From the NCBI GenBank assembly GCA_016839955.1, contig JAEOTI010000407.1, positions 1 to 8,119 on the forward strand: a stretch of DNA of 8,119 nt. The letters are read 5' to 3'. A program made the position numbers and the translations under genes. Below, one piece after another: positions 1 to 6,635 of this stretch. Under the pieces are notes generated by a model. The model ran no database searches, was not told where the DNA came from, and was given only the letters and a program-made list of their open reading frames with translations. Origin of the DNA: Candidatus Hodarchaeota archaeon. GTDB taxonomy: Archaea > Asgardarchaeota > Heimdallarchaeia > Hodarchaeales > YT1-057. Within the stretch, counting starts at the first letter, position 1; the number at the start of each line of letters is the position of its first letter.

Positions 1-201
1 ACAGATATCCTTTGATACACAAATGTACAGGTCTCTAATTATTAATTTTAATTATTCTGCTTAAATACTTACTTTTCATTAATTTTCTCATTTAAAACAA
101 AACTTTTCAAAACAAAATTCTAATTTTAAGATAATAGAAGAAGATTTTTAGCTATTATATTGTAAGAAATTGCTATATTCAAGAAAAAGGTTCGTCTTAA
201 C
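1..201. other. AT-rich leader region without a gene
   Basis: No reading frame of useful length or RNA gene is visible here. The stretch is very AT-rich and contains a direct repeat AAAACAAAA at 94-102 and 109-117. The repeat is short and low in complexity, so it may be chance. The region most likely holds the upstream regulatory sequence of the lipid kinase gene that follows. Confidence 0.5.
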
Positions 202-208
202 TTTTATA
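202..208 (+). promoter_or_regulatory. Candidate archaeal TATA box of the lipid kinase gene
   Basis: TTTTATA lies here. With the usual archaeal spacing of about 25 nt, transcription would begin near 230. That is downstream of the ATG at 218 and upstream of the ATG at 290, which supports 290 as the true start. The assignment rests on one AT-rich motif in an AT-rich genome. Confidence 0.4.
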
Positions 209-276
209 CCATAGTCGATGAAATTTAATTTATCTTCAAAACAATCCTTGGATATTCTTCTTTCCACTCGAAAAAA

Positions 277-282
277 AAGGTG
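277..282 (+). promoter_or_regulatory. Ribosome-binding site that decides the start at 290
   Basis: AAGGTG is followed by 7 nt and then ATG at 290. The GGTG core matches the sites seen at four other genes in this window. The alternative ATG at 218 has no comparable site. Confidence 0.65.
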
Positions 283-289
283 CAATATA

Positions 290-1204
290 ATGCAAACATT
301 AGTAATTATTAACCCAGCTGCTGGAAGCGGTCGTTCGGAATCTCAAATTCCACTAATTAAGAAAACACTGTTAAAAATGGGATTTGAGGCTGAGTATGAA
401 ACCACAACTGCACCAAATGAAGGAACAAACATTGCTTTACAAGCAGCAAAAACAGGCTCTTATGAAACCATAATCGCTGTAGGGGGTGATGGGACGGTTA
501 ACGAGGTTGCTAATGGTTTAGTTGGTTCAAATGTGCTACTTGGGGCAATACCTGCTGGTACTGGAAATGATATTACTTCTGCTCTTGGTATTCCAATGGA
601 AACCGTTGCAGCTTGTCATTTATTAAAAAAAGGGAAAACACGTAAAGTGGATATGGGATTAGTTACTGGGAGAAACAGAAAACGATATTTCATTGGAGTT
701 TCTGGAATTGGTTTTGATGCAGAAGTAACTAAGAAAGCTAATGAAACCAGCAAAAGGTATATGACAGGAACTTTACCTTATGCTATTTCTATTTTTCTAG
801 TACTTTCTAAATACTCCCCTATTCAATTTAAAATCAAGATTGGGAATTATAATGCTATTCCTTTTGAAGCAATGATGGTTTCTGTTGGCAATGGTCCAAT
901 GTATGGTGGCCATATGAAAATTTGTCCTGAGGCACGTCTAGATGATGGTCTCTTTGATCTCGTTATCGTTGGCAATGTACCCCGATTTCATTTTATTCGA
1001 TTATTTCCTCATGTCTATGAAGGAAAGCATATTCGTCACCATTCAGTGGCTCTAAAAAGGTTTAAATCTTTTGAACTCTCAGGTGATCGAACCACTCTTG
1101 TTCAGGTGGATGGTGAACTTTTAGGTTACTTACCTATGAAATTTAAGACAATTCCTGCTGCACTAAATGTTATCACAGGTGCAAGTCCTTATTTTACTAG
1201 CTAA
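290..1204 (+). CDS. Diacylglycerol kinase family (YegS/LCB5-like) lipid kinase
   Basis: The 304-residue protein begins MQTLVIINPAAGSGR, the typical opening of the DAGK catalytic domain. Diagnostic motifs follow: GGDGT at about residues 65-69 (nucleotide-binding loop, continuing NEVANGL), PAGTGND at 88-94, GIGFDA at 139-144, and the C-terminal-domain stretch GNGPMYGGHMKICPEA from about 200 with DDGLFD after it. Length matches bacterial YegS/DgkB proteins of roughly 300 residues. The family transfers the ATP gamma-phosphate to a hydroxyl of a lipid such as diacylglycerol or a sphingoid base; in an archaeon the acceptor may be an ether-lipid alcohol, but that is inference. An in-frame ATG at 218 would add 24 residues (MKFNLSSKQS...). 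I reject it because the ribosome site fits 290 and the likely TATA box lies only 10-16 nt before 218. The gene is convergent with its downstream neighbour, stop codons being 3 bp apart. Confidence 0.9.
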   Translation: MQTLVIINPAAGSGRSESQIPLIKKTLLKMGFEAEYETTTAPNEGTNIALQAAKTGSYETIIAVGGDGTVNEVANGLVGSNVLLGAIPAGTGNDITSALGIPMETVAACHLLKKGKTRKVDMGLVTGRNRKRYFIGVSGIGFDAEVTKKANETSKRYMTGTLPYAISIFLVLSKYSPIQFKIKIGNYNAIPFEAMMVSVGNGPMYGGHMKICPEARLDDGLFDLVIVGNVPRFHFIRLFPHVYEGKHIRHHSVALKRFKSFELSGDRTTLVQVDGELLGYLPMKFKTIPAALNVITGASPYFTS

Positions 1205-1207
1205 TAT

Positions 1208-1960
1208 TTAAGAGGAAGTCTTTTCAAGAAGAGAAAGTGCTTTTTTAATTCTTTTTCGCTGTTCTTCATTAGCATTCATTAACAGGACATCAATATACTC
1301 CAGTTTTGTGACAACGTCTTCATCAATAAATCCGGCACCTAATCTCCAGTTTTGATCGAATGGATCTATAATAAATCCGTGTTTTGCAATATCCTTAGTA
1401 ATCGCACTCATGTTACGAGGTGCAAACCGACCAGCTTTTTCTAATAATGTTCCTTGTGCTTTCTCTTGTAGAAGGATAGGGAAAGAATAGTCATTGTCTT
1501 TGAGTTCACCAAATCCTAAAATATCTACACATTTTACTAAGAAATCTCTTTCTGACCCATTACGCAATAATCCTGGTAGTGGAAGATCCTGAAAAAGGGT
1601 TTTAAATTCAATTACTGCGATATAATGAGTTGCAAGAGATGCGAGAGATACCTTCTTTTGTAAATATGGTTTTACGATTACTCTCTCCCATTGAAGCGTT
1701 CTCATTTGAAACTCAAATGCAAAGAGGGCAGATTGGCCACCTTTAGTAATTCTTTGTGGCTTCCCTTCACGTTTAAATCCACTATTTACCTTTTTAACCT
1801 CTTCTGCTGAAAGAGATCGTCCCTCTGTAGAAGATAGAATTGCCTTTAGAAGAATTAGACTATCATGTAAAATTTTCCGATCTTGGTCACTATAATTAGT
1901 CTCTGTTAAAATTAGATTGTAACCTTGCTCCCTGAAGTAAGGAGCTTGTGACATTGTCAT
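1208..1960 (-). CDS. Unassigned protein with weak kinase-like pattern
   Basis: This 250-residue soluble protein has no signal peptide or membrane segment, and I do not recognise its family with confidence. The order of motifs recalls degenerate kinase/aminoglycoside-phosphotransferase-like folds: RVIVKPYL at about 93-100 (a possible ATP-site lysine, K97), a hinge-like PILLQEKAQGTL at 161-172, KHGFIIDPFDQNW at 193-205 in the place of a catalytic loop (D199, N204), and YID at 222-224 where a metal-binding Asp could sit. The P-loop-like glycine-rich segment is weak (TKGGQSALF, 72-80). This reading is inference. The start at 1960 is supported by GGTGGT 6 nt upstream; a second Met is two codons later. 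The gene runs against the lipid kinase gene, with 3 bp between the stops. Confidence 0.8.
   Translation of the reverse strand: MTMSQAPYFREQGYNLILTETNYSDQDRKILHDSLILLKAILSSTEGRSLSAEEVKKVNSGFKREGKPQRITKGGQSALFAFEFQMRTLQWERVIVKPYLQKKVSLASLATHYIAVIEFKTLFQDLPLPGLLRNGSERDFLVKCVDILGFGELKDNDYSFPILLQEKAQGTLLEKAGRFAPRNMSAITKDIAKHGFIIDPFDQNWRLGAGFIDEDVVTKLEYIDVLLMNANEEQRKRIKKALSLLEKTSS
1241..1256 (+). terminator. Possible T-tract terminator of the lipid kinase gene
   Basis: T6 at 1241-1246 and T5 at 1252-1256 follow the lipid kinase stop by about 40 nt. Archaeal RNA polymerase ends on U-runs of this kind. The tract lies inside the 3' end of the opposing coding sequence, so it could simply reflect Lys codons there. 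Confidence 0.35.
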
Positions 1961-1966
1961 TAAATG

Positions 1967-1972
1967 ACCACC
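1967..1972 (-). promoter_or_regulatory. Ribosome-binding site of the gene starting at 1960
   Basis: Read on the minus strand, GGTGGT is followed by 6 nt and then ATG at 1960. It supports this start and the gene's strand. Confidence 0.6.
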
Positions 1973-2030
1973 AGGAGATTATTATTAAGACACCAAGTAA
2001 AACTAATTAGTACATTAAATCACTCGCTAG

Positions 2031-2043
2031 TAAAAATATATTT
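2031..2043 (-). promoter_or_regulatory. Candidate TATA box for the minus-strand gene at 1960
   Basis: On the minus strand this reads AAATATATTTTTA. Transcription would start near 2008 and leave a leader of about 45-50 nt before the ATG at 1960. The motif is reasonable but the region is AT-rich throughout. Confidence 0.3.
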
Positions 2044-2106
2044 GATTATGCAACTAAAAGAGTTCTTAAATTACCAATAAATTTCACAATTTGAAGGAAG
2101 AACTAA

Positions 2107-2114
2107 TTTATTTT
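2107..2114 (+). promoter_or_regulatory. Candidate TATA box for the gene at 2164
   Basis: TTTATTTT here would place transcription near 2135, about 30 nt before the TTG start at 2164. It is a weak call in AT-rich sequence. Confidence 0.25.
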
Positions 2115-2163
2115 GAAAAAGGTCTCCTAATAAAACAAAATTAAATGATGAAAGTGGAATCGC

Positions 2164-3039
2164 TTGCGTTCATATAATGAATATTTAAAATCTGAACAAA
2201 TTGAAAGAATACAAAGAATGTTTTCACAAAATGATATTTATTATCTTTACACCAATGAAATACCTTCTTCTCTTTCAACTCTTTTTCATGCTACCCGTTA
2301 TGTTAGTGGAAAAAAGATAACCAAATTTATCTCAGATAAATTTAGTAATAAGAGCTTAGAAGAAATTCCATCGATTATTGGACAGCTTTGCGAAGATTTC
2401 GTTCATCTTGGTAATATTTCAAATTTCATTCAAGCAGTTACAGGAATTCACCCACAGACTAAAACAGATAAGGATACTAAATGGCTCATTCACACCTTTA
2501 AACTCTTAAAATCTGTTAATCAAACAGAATTAGAGTCAATACCGAGTGTTAATAATCTGAATTCGTTATGTCACGAGATGGAATCTTCTATATATGTCTT
2601 TGAAGGAAACGAAAGAAAAATAATGCGACCTCCATCTGATCTTGAACTTAATTTGTTATCACACTATTTTCGAATGAATTCACAATATTCAGAGGATCTT
2701 TATCAGATTTTAGGGAAGATTCTGCTAGCAGGGATTCTTCATCCTTCCCTAAAGAACCAGAAGAGAAACAACATACTTACATCTTGTACAATGTTATTTC
2801 TGGAAGCAGTGGTAGATTTAAACAATGAAACCAACATCGAATTAAAAAAACACTACATTTCTTTTCTTCGTGCTGCGAAGCAGATATTCTTTGAGGTATT
2901 TAGAGGGGAACACTTCAAAACAAATATTGGAATGCCACTTTATGCTTCAACTTTTAGTTTAAACAACAATAAAACGTTTTTATCAAAGTATAACAGATTT
3001 ATAAACGATTTTTCAAAAAGATATCTACAAACTCATTAA
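2164..3039 (+). CDS. Hypothetical helical protein, TTG start
   Basis: The frame gives 291 residues and I do not recognise a family. The composition is polar and rich in Lys, Asn, Ser and Leu, with amphipathic, probably helical segments, for example SLEEIPSIIGQLCEDFVHLG around 64-83 and DLYQILGKILLAGILHP around 178-194. There is no signal peptide, membrane helix or metal-binding cysteine set. A faint likeness of the first third to small-molecule-binding V4R-type domains was considered but is too weak to call. The in-frame TGA at 2149 limits the 5' end, so the only long start is TTG at 2164, preceded by a weak GTGGA; the next option is ATG at 2218, which removes 18 residues and has no ribosome site. 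It is followed by a T-rich tract and lies as a single gene between a divergent and a co-directional neighbour. Confidence 0.65.
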   Translation: MRSYNEYLKSEQIERIQRMFSQNDIYYLYTNEIPSSLSTLFHATRYVSGKKITKFISDKFSNKSLEEIPSIIGQLCEDFVHLGNISNFIQAVTGIHPQTKTDKDTKWLIHTFKLLKSVNQTELESIPSVNNLNSLCHEMESSIYVFEGNERKIMRPPSDLELNLLSHYFRMNSQYSEDLYQILGKILLAGILHPSLKNQKRNNILTSCTMLFLEAVVDLNNETNIELKKHYISFLRAAKQIFFEVFRGEHFKTNIGMPLYASTFSLNNNKTFLSKYNRFINDFSKRYLQTH

Positions 3040-3136
3040 TTGGAAGTGCATTATGCAATCTACTTAGGTTGTATCTCCACTGTTCGATATTACTACTAAT
3101 TTGGGAATAAAATCTAATCCAAGTTCTCCCTTTAGC

Positions 3137-3152
3137 TTTTTTTGTCCTTTTT
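3137..3152 (+). terminator. T-tract terminator after the hypothetical gene
   Basis: T7 at 3137-3143, then GTCC, then T5 at 3148-3152, lie about 100 nt after the stop at 3039 and before the next gene. No strong stem precedes them, as is normal for archaeal U-tract terminators. Confidence 0.45.
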
Positions 3153-3254
3153 GCAAAGAGAAATCAATCTTACAATTCAACTTCTTCTGAAATGTCGAAA
3201 CCTTTTTTGCACATAATCAATTTAGGAAATATTGGGGAGAAGAATAATTTCCAA

Positions 3255-3260
3255 AGGGTG
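3255..3260 (+). promoter_or_regulatory. Ribosome-binding site selecting a TTG start at 3267
   Basis: AGGGTG is followed by 6 nt and then TTG at 3267. It is the strongest such site near this gene, while the ATG at 3192 is preceded by CTTCTTCTGAA with no Shine-Dalgarno match. Confidence 0.6.
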
Positions 3261-3266
3261 TTTCTT

Positions 3267-4241
3267 TTGGCTGCTGAACAAGATCAAACTAAACTCTCAG
3301 AAAAAGAACTTGAAGAACTCCGTGAGAGCTTAGAGCTACTTCGAGCCGAACGTGATGTCCTGTTCTCTAGACTTCGGGTTGTTGAAAAAGAAAGAGATAC
3401 TTTTCGACAAAAACGAGATGAATTAAATAAATCAACATCTGAAAGCTTTGGAAAAGTGCGAGATCTTAAAAAGAAGCGTGATGAAACCAACGAGACCATT
3501 AGTGGTCTTAAAAGCATGAGAGATAGTGTCTTAGACGAAATGCGACTTTTAATCGAGAAAGCTAAGGCGTTAAGGGAAGAAATTCCTGAAGAAGGAAGAA
3601 GTCCACAAGGAAGAGCTGACTCGAGACGAATGCGGGAAGAAATCGAGGATTATGAATGGAAGATTCAAACTACTGCAGGAATGAGTGTTGAAGAAGAACG
3701 AATGATTATGTCTGAAATTTCACGTCTTTCAATGCGCTTAGGAGAGCTTGAAGCAAGTGAAGATACGCTTGCTGCTCTTAATAAGATAAATAAAGAAATC
3801 TCTAACTTAAAAGGTTATTTAGATGATTCCTGGGAACAACTCCGGGGATTAGTATCAATAAGTCAAGAACGCCATCAAAGGTTAACAGAACTATATGGTG
3901 AAGGCCAAAAAACCAAACAAGAGGCTGATCATTTTCATCAAGTGTACATTGAACGGGCGGAAGAAGTTCGTGATTTACGTGAGAAAGTTGGGAAGTTGAG
4001 TCCGCATATCCGTGAAAAGTCTGTAATTGTGAGGAAATTCCAAACTGAACGAAAACAATTCGAAAGAAGAGTTCGTGACGTTGAAGTTCAACGTGTCATG
4101 GACGAAAAAGCGAAAAAATTAGTAGGTCGGATGGAGTCTGAAAAACAACGTGGAAAACGGACACTCACTTTTGAAGAAATGAAAGTCTTAATGAGTCAAG
4201 GGAAAGTCTTCTCTGAAACTGAAGAAGCTGAATCTGAATAA
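3267..4241 (+). CDS. Archaeal long coiled-coil protein (COG1340-like)
   Basis: From the TTG at 3267 the protein has 324 residues; starting at ATG 3192 would add 25 residues (MSKPFLHIIN...) that do not look like coiled coil. Almost the whole chain is charged heptad sequence. Arg-Asp pairs recur at near-heptad spacing through the first coil (ERDV, ERDT, KRDELN, VRDL, KRDETN, MRDS), and KRDELN and KRDETN are 21 residues apart. A proline/glycine break (PEEGRSPQGRADSRR) precedes a second segment with EWKIQTT, then a further long coil, a conserved-looking KRTLTFEEMKVLM motif and an acidic tail. This order matches, from memory, the uncharacterised archaeal coiled-coil family often filed as COG1340. 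Its biochemical role is unknown to me; cytoplasmic location is inferred from the lack of membrane segments. It is convergent with the ABC ATPase gene, 36 bp apart. Confidence 0.85.
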   Translation: MAAEQDQTKLSEKELEELRESLELLRAERDVLFSRLRVVEKERDTFRQKRDELNKSTSESFGKVRDLKKKRDETNETISGLKSMRDSVLDEMRLLIEKAKALREEIPEEGRSPQGRADSRRMREEIEDYEWKIQTTAGMSVEEERMIMSEISRLSMRLGELEASEDTLAALNKINKEISNLKGYLDDSWEQLRGLVSISQERHQRLTELYGEGQKTKQEADHFHQVYIERAEEVRDLREKVGKLSPHIREKSVIVRKFQTERKQFERRVRDVEVQRVMDEKAKKLVGRMESEKQRGKRTLTFEEMKVLMSQGKVFSETEEAESE

Positions 4242-4259
4242 TGTAGATCTAAGTCACCA

Positions 4260-4268
4260 TTTTCTTTT
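4260..4268 (+). terminator. Possible short T-tract terminator
   Basis: TTTTCTTTT lies in the 36-bp gap after the coiled-coil gene. The runs are short, so termination here is only plausible. No matching T-run serves the opposing ATPase gene within the gap. Confidence 0.25.
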
Positions 4269-4277
4269 AGAAGTTGA

Positions 4278-4961
4278 TCAAAGAATCTGTCCACTACGAA
4301 TAGTTAGGATTCGGTCAGAATGTGTTTTTAATGCCTCATTGTGACTTACTAAGAGAACTGTGGTTCCTCGGCGAGACTCTCTCTTTAAGAGACGCATGAT
4401 TTGTGCAGCAGAGTCTTCATCGAGGTTACCTGTTGGTTCATCAGCGAAAAGAATCTTGGGACGACTGATCAAGGCTCGAGCAATTGCAACTCGTTGTTGT
4501 TCTCCTCCAGAAAGCTCATCTGGAAAATGGCTCATTCGGTCATACAAGCCTACTTGCTTAAGGAGGCCTATTGCTCTAGTCCGTAATTCTTTACCAGAAA
4601 TCTTTGTAGGGTATAGGGGAAGCTCGACGTTTTCAACAGCGGTCAAAGTAGGAATGAGTTCCCAAGTTTGAAAGATAAATCCTACATTTTCTTGACGAAA
4701 TTGAGCAAGTTGTTCTTCATCCCATTCTACAATATCTACACTTTCATCAAATACAACTTTCCCATCAGTGGGTTTATCTAGTCCTGATAGAATATTTAGA
4801 AGAGTTGATTTACCAGAACCTGATGGCCCAAACACCATCACAAATTCACCAGGTTTTAGTGTAATATCAACATGGTTGAGGGCGTTTACAATGTCGGTTT
4901 TCCCACGTAGGTACTCCTTTGTGAGATCCCTTCCCTTAAGAATGGTTGCTTCTTCTCCCAT
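4278..4961 (-). CDS. ABC transporter ATPase, MacB/LolD type
   Basis: This 227-residue nucleotide-binding subunit hydrolyses ATP on the cytoplasmic face and drives the FtsX-like permease encoded just upstream. Counting from the GTG at 4970, all ABC motifs are intact: Walker [10 protein letters not shown] at 48-56, Q-loop Q101 in [23 protein letters not shown], signature LSGGEQQR at 153-160, Walker [13 protein letters not shown] at 173-184 with catalytic E178, and H-loop H210 in LLVSH. The SGLDKPTDG and [10 protein letters not shown] segments are typical of the MacB/LolD/FtsE-like branch. ATG at 4961 is preferred over GTG at 4970 because GGTGA ends 5 nt before it, whereas the AAGGAG before GTG is too close. 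The ribosome site overlaps the permease TGA, so translation is probably coupled. The substrate cannot be told from the sequence. Confidence 0.93.
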   Translation of the reverse strand: MGEEATILKGRDLTKEYLRGKTDIVNALNHVDITLKPGEFVMVFGPSGSGKSTLLNILSGLDKPTDGKVVFDESVDIVEWDEEQLAQFRQENVGFIFQTWELIPTLTAVENVELPLYPTKISGKELRTRAIGLLKQVGLYDRMSHFPDELSGGEQQRVAIARALISRPKILFADEPTGNLDEDSAAQIMRLLKRESRRGTTVLLVSHNEALKTHSDRILTIRSGQIL

Positions 4962-4966
4962 TACTT

Positions 4967-4971
4967 TCACC
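4967..4971 (-). promoter_or_regulatory. Ribosome-binding site overlapping the permease stop codon
   Basis: On the minus strand GGTGA is followed by 5 nt and ATG at 4961. Its last three bases are the TGA stop of the permease gene, which points to translational coupling of the two subunits. Confidence 0.7.
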
Positions 4972-6199
4972 GCTCCTTAAAGATTTCTATTGGTCGAACT
5001 GATATTGTTCGCCATGAAATTAAAATTGAACCTGGTATGCAAGTAAGAACTATAACAGATCCTGAAATAAGAATTGTAGTGGATGGGAAATAGGGGAGAA
5101 ACATAAAAGATGTAAATAGAGATGGAATATATGCTGAACTCGCTGTTAATCGGTAGAATGATTCAATAAGAATTGCTGCTACAGAGAAACCAAAGAATTC
5201 TACAGTCAAAATTTCTGATAAGAGAGTAATACGTACGTTTCTACCATTAAATCCAATTGCTTTTAAAATAGCAACCTCACGACGACGGAATCTGGTTATT
5301 AAATAAGCATAAAGAGTCGCAACGATGATTCCACCAACTATTCCTACAATAAATGAGAGTAAGTCACGGTCTCTATCGCTAGTTATTGCATCACGATCCA
5401 CATTACTTGGTGTCCAATCACCATAAGTAGCAGTGTCGACTCCTATTAACCCTAATTCTTGATTTACTGTGTCAATTGTATCGTAAGCTTCACCTGTTAA
5501 AATTTCCAGTAAGCCACCTTTTGCAAGAAAAATAACTTCATAAAATGAGACATCAGCTATGTTGCTTTTTCCTAATATTCCAAGAAGGTCGTCAAAAGCA
5601 GGATTTGAGACAATTAGCCAGTGAATTCTCATTTCTGGTTTTCGAGAGAACAATCCCGTAATTTTAACGGCTTTAGAGTCGGTAAGGTTGGAAAAAGTAA
5701 TTCTATTTCCTACTTTCAATGAAGCAGATAAATTCGAATTTGGTTCAGACCAGTTTAAAGGAACTACAAATCCTTCACTAATCATAGCTTCATTATTATT
5801 TTTTAGAAAACAACCCGATTTAAGTGAATTTGGTTTTACTTGTGAAAATGACCATTCTGAGTCTGCATCAATTCCCAATATACGCACTGAAGGTGAAGAT
5901 CCACTTGGAAAATCAAAATAGCGTATAGGATGAATGTCTACTTTACTTCCCCCTGCTACGGCAAATATTCTGTCTTTTACACTATTATATTGTGCATAAT
6001 TTATGGAATAATCAGAATTTTCTTTTATATTGATTCCTCGTTGATCAATTAAATTCTGTTTGCTATATGTATCAAATGTACCGACGAGAAGAATCGTTGC
6101 TCCAGAAAGGATCCCAAAGATTATCACAAAGACCAATAAACGCTTTCTTGCCCTTGTTGCAAAGAGAACACTTTTCCTCGCGACTCGAATTGACCCCAT
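4967..6199 (-). CDS. FtsX/MacB-type ABC transporter permease
   Basis: The 410-residue protein has the topology of type VII ABC permeases: a basic N-terminus, one membrane helix at about 20-40 (RLLVFVIIFGILSGATILLVG), a large extracytoplasmic domain from about 41 to 280, then three helices near 281-302, 328-348 and 375-395. The FtsX-domain hallmark RRREVAILKAIGF follows the second helix at 306-318, and the chain ends with RPIEIFKER, the usual cytoplasmic tail. One such chain plus the downstream ATPase would form a 2+2 complex. Related systems extract lipoproteins, export peptides or lipids, or transmit mechanical signals across the membrane; the actual substrate here is unknown. The ATG at 6199 has GGGTG 6 nt upstream. 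No second permease or MacA-like adaptor gene is visible nearby. Confidence 0.92.
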   Translation of the reverse strand: MGSIRVARKSVLFATRARKRLLVFVIIFGILSGATILLVGTFDTYSKQNLIDQRGINIKENSDYSINYAQYNSVKDRIFAVAGGSKVDIHPIRYFDFPSGSSPSVRILGIDADSEWSFSQVKPNSLKSGCFLKNNNEAMISEGFVVPLNWSEPNSNLSASLKVGNRITFSNLTDSKAVKITGLFSRKPEMRIHWLIVSNPAFDDLLGILGKSNIADVSFYEVIFLAKGGLLEILTGEAYDTIDTVNQELGLIGVDTATYGDWTPSNVDRDAITSDRDRDLLSFIVGIVGGIIVATLYAYLITRFRRREVAILKAIGFNGRNVRITLLSEILTVEFFGFSVAAILIESFYRLTASSAYIPSLFTSFMFLPYFPSTTILISGSVIVLTCIPGSILISWRTISVRPIEIFKER

Positions 6200-6205
6200 G
6201 AGTTA

Positions 6206-6210
6206 CACCC
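6206..6210 (-). promoter_or_regulatory. Ribosome-binding site of the permease gene
   Basis: GGGTG on the minus strand is followed by 6 nt and ATG at 6199. It fixes the start of the permease. Confidence 0.65.
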
Positions 6211-6455
6211 TGAGAAATTAGGAATGTTTGGTAATGATAAGGACTCCAATGTCTAATAAATGCTCTTCTTAAATCTAAGTAAGCTTATCTTTTATTGATC
6301 TAAAGATATTTTCCAAATAGCTTGAAATTCTTAAGGCATTAAATAATTCTCATTTTTTCAAATAGATGTCTCTTTGGTCTAATAAGTAAGAGAACATACG
6401 TTTTATTTGAATTGTTAAAGATTCTTCGCGATCATAGACTAAACTAGAATTAAAA

Positions 6456-6471
6456 TCTTTAAATATAAAGA
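6456..6471. repeat. Short perfect inverted repeat around a TATA-like core
   Basis: TCTTTA and TAAAGA flank AATA. The site contains TATA-like sequence on both strands and could be a promoter or regulator-binding site, but six-base arms of A and T arise easily by chance. Confidence 0.3.
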
Positions 6472-6490
6472 AAAACCAATCCTTAAGTTA

Positions 6491-6532
6491 TTGAATTATT
6501 AATCAGAAGATTAAAAACTTAATAATATTCAA
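6491..6532. repeat. Imperfect inverted repeat upstream of the membrane-protein gene
   Basis: TTGAATTATTAA at 6491-6502 pairs with TTAATAATATTCAA at 6519-6532, except for a two-base insertion, across a 16-nt gap. It lies about 60 nt before the likely TATA box of the gene at 6636, in the place of an activator site. AT-rich composition makes chance pairing possible. Confidence 0.3.
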
Positions 6533-6591
6533 AATGATGTTAGGCAATACAATCTAACTACTTCGTTCAACAAGTCTTAAAATTAAACAAG

Positions 6592-6598
6592 TATAAAA
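6592..6598 (+). promoter_or_regulatory. TATA box of the zinc-ribbon membrane protein gene
   Basis: TATAAAA here would place transcription near 6620, just before the GGAG ribosome site at 6622 and the ATG at 6636. Motif quality and spacing agree better than at other genes of the window. Confidence 0.5.
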
Positions 6599-6621
6599 TT
6601 TCAATTGTAATCATGAATAAT

Positions 6622-6625
6622 GGAG
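6622..6625 (+). promoter_or_regulatory. Ribosome-binding site of the gene at 6636
   Basis: GGAG (followed by AT) stands 10 nt before ATG at 6636. It is a fair match but lacks the GGTG core seen at most other genes here. Confidence 0.5.
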
Positions 6626-6635
6626 ATAATTTAAC

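Larger units (their letters stand above)
6200..6635. other. Divergent 436-bp intergenic region
   Basis: No coding frame or recognisable RNA is seen. The region separates the minus-strand ABC operon from the plus-strand membrane-protein gene. Minus-strand TTTATTA at 6260-6254 could be the operon's TATA box, giving a leader of about 30 nt. A second AT-box, with inverted symmetry, lies at 6456-6471, and an imperfect inverted repeat at 6491-6532. The region is long for this compact window, so regulation or a small unrecognised RNA is possible. Confidence 0.55.

Noticed and set aside
94..117. AAAACAAAA direct repeat as a possible CRISPR-like or iteron unit.
   Set aside because: Only two short, low-complexity copies with no spacers of regular length.
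218..289. N-terminal extension of the lipid kinase from ATG 218.
   Set aside because: The ribosome site and the family's usual N-terminus fit ATG 290, and the probable TATA box is too close to 218.
1234..1245. AAAGTGCTTTTT shared with the hairpin arm at 7398-7410.
   Set aside because: Twelve bases of low complexity, inside a coding sequence at 1234 and not forming the same hairpin; most likely coincidence.
2145..2195. A possible C/D box small RNA: ATGATGA at 2145 (C box) and CTGA at 2192 (D box).
   Set aside because: No convincing internal D' box or terminal stem is present, and the stretch overlaps the start of a coding frame; the motifs are short enough to occur by chance.
3284..3517. Minus-strand frame rich in Ser and Arg opposite the coiled-coil gene.
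   Set aside because: It is the reverse complement of the heptad codons and has no independent support.
4360..4671. Long open frame opposite the ABC ATPase gene.
   Set aside because: It is antisense to fully conserved ABC motifs, has no ribosome site of note and a composition typical of a shadow frame.
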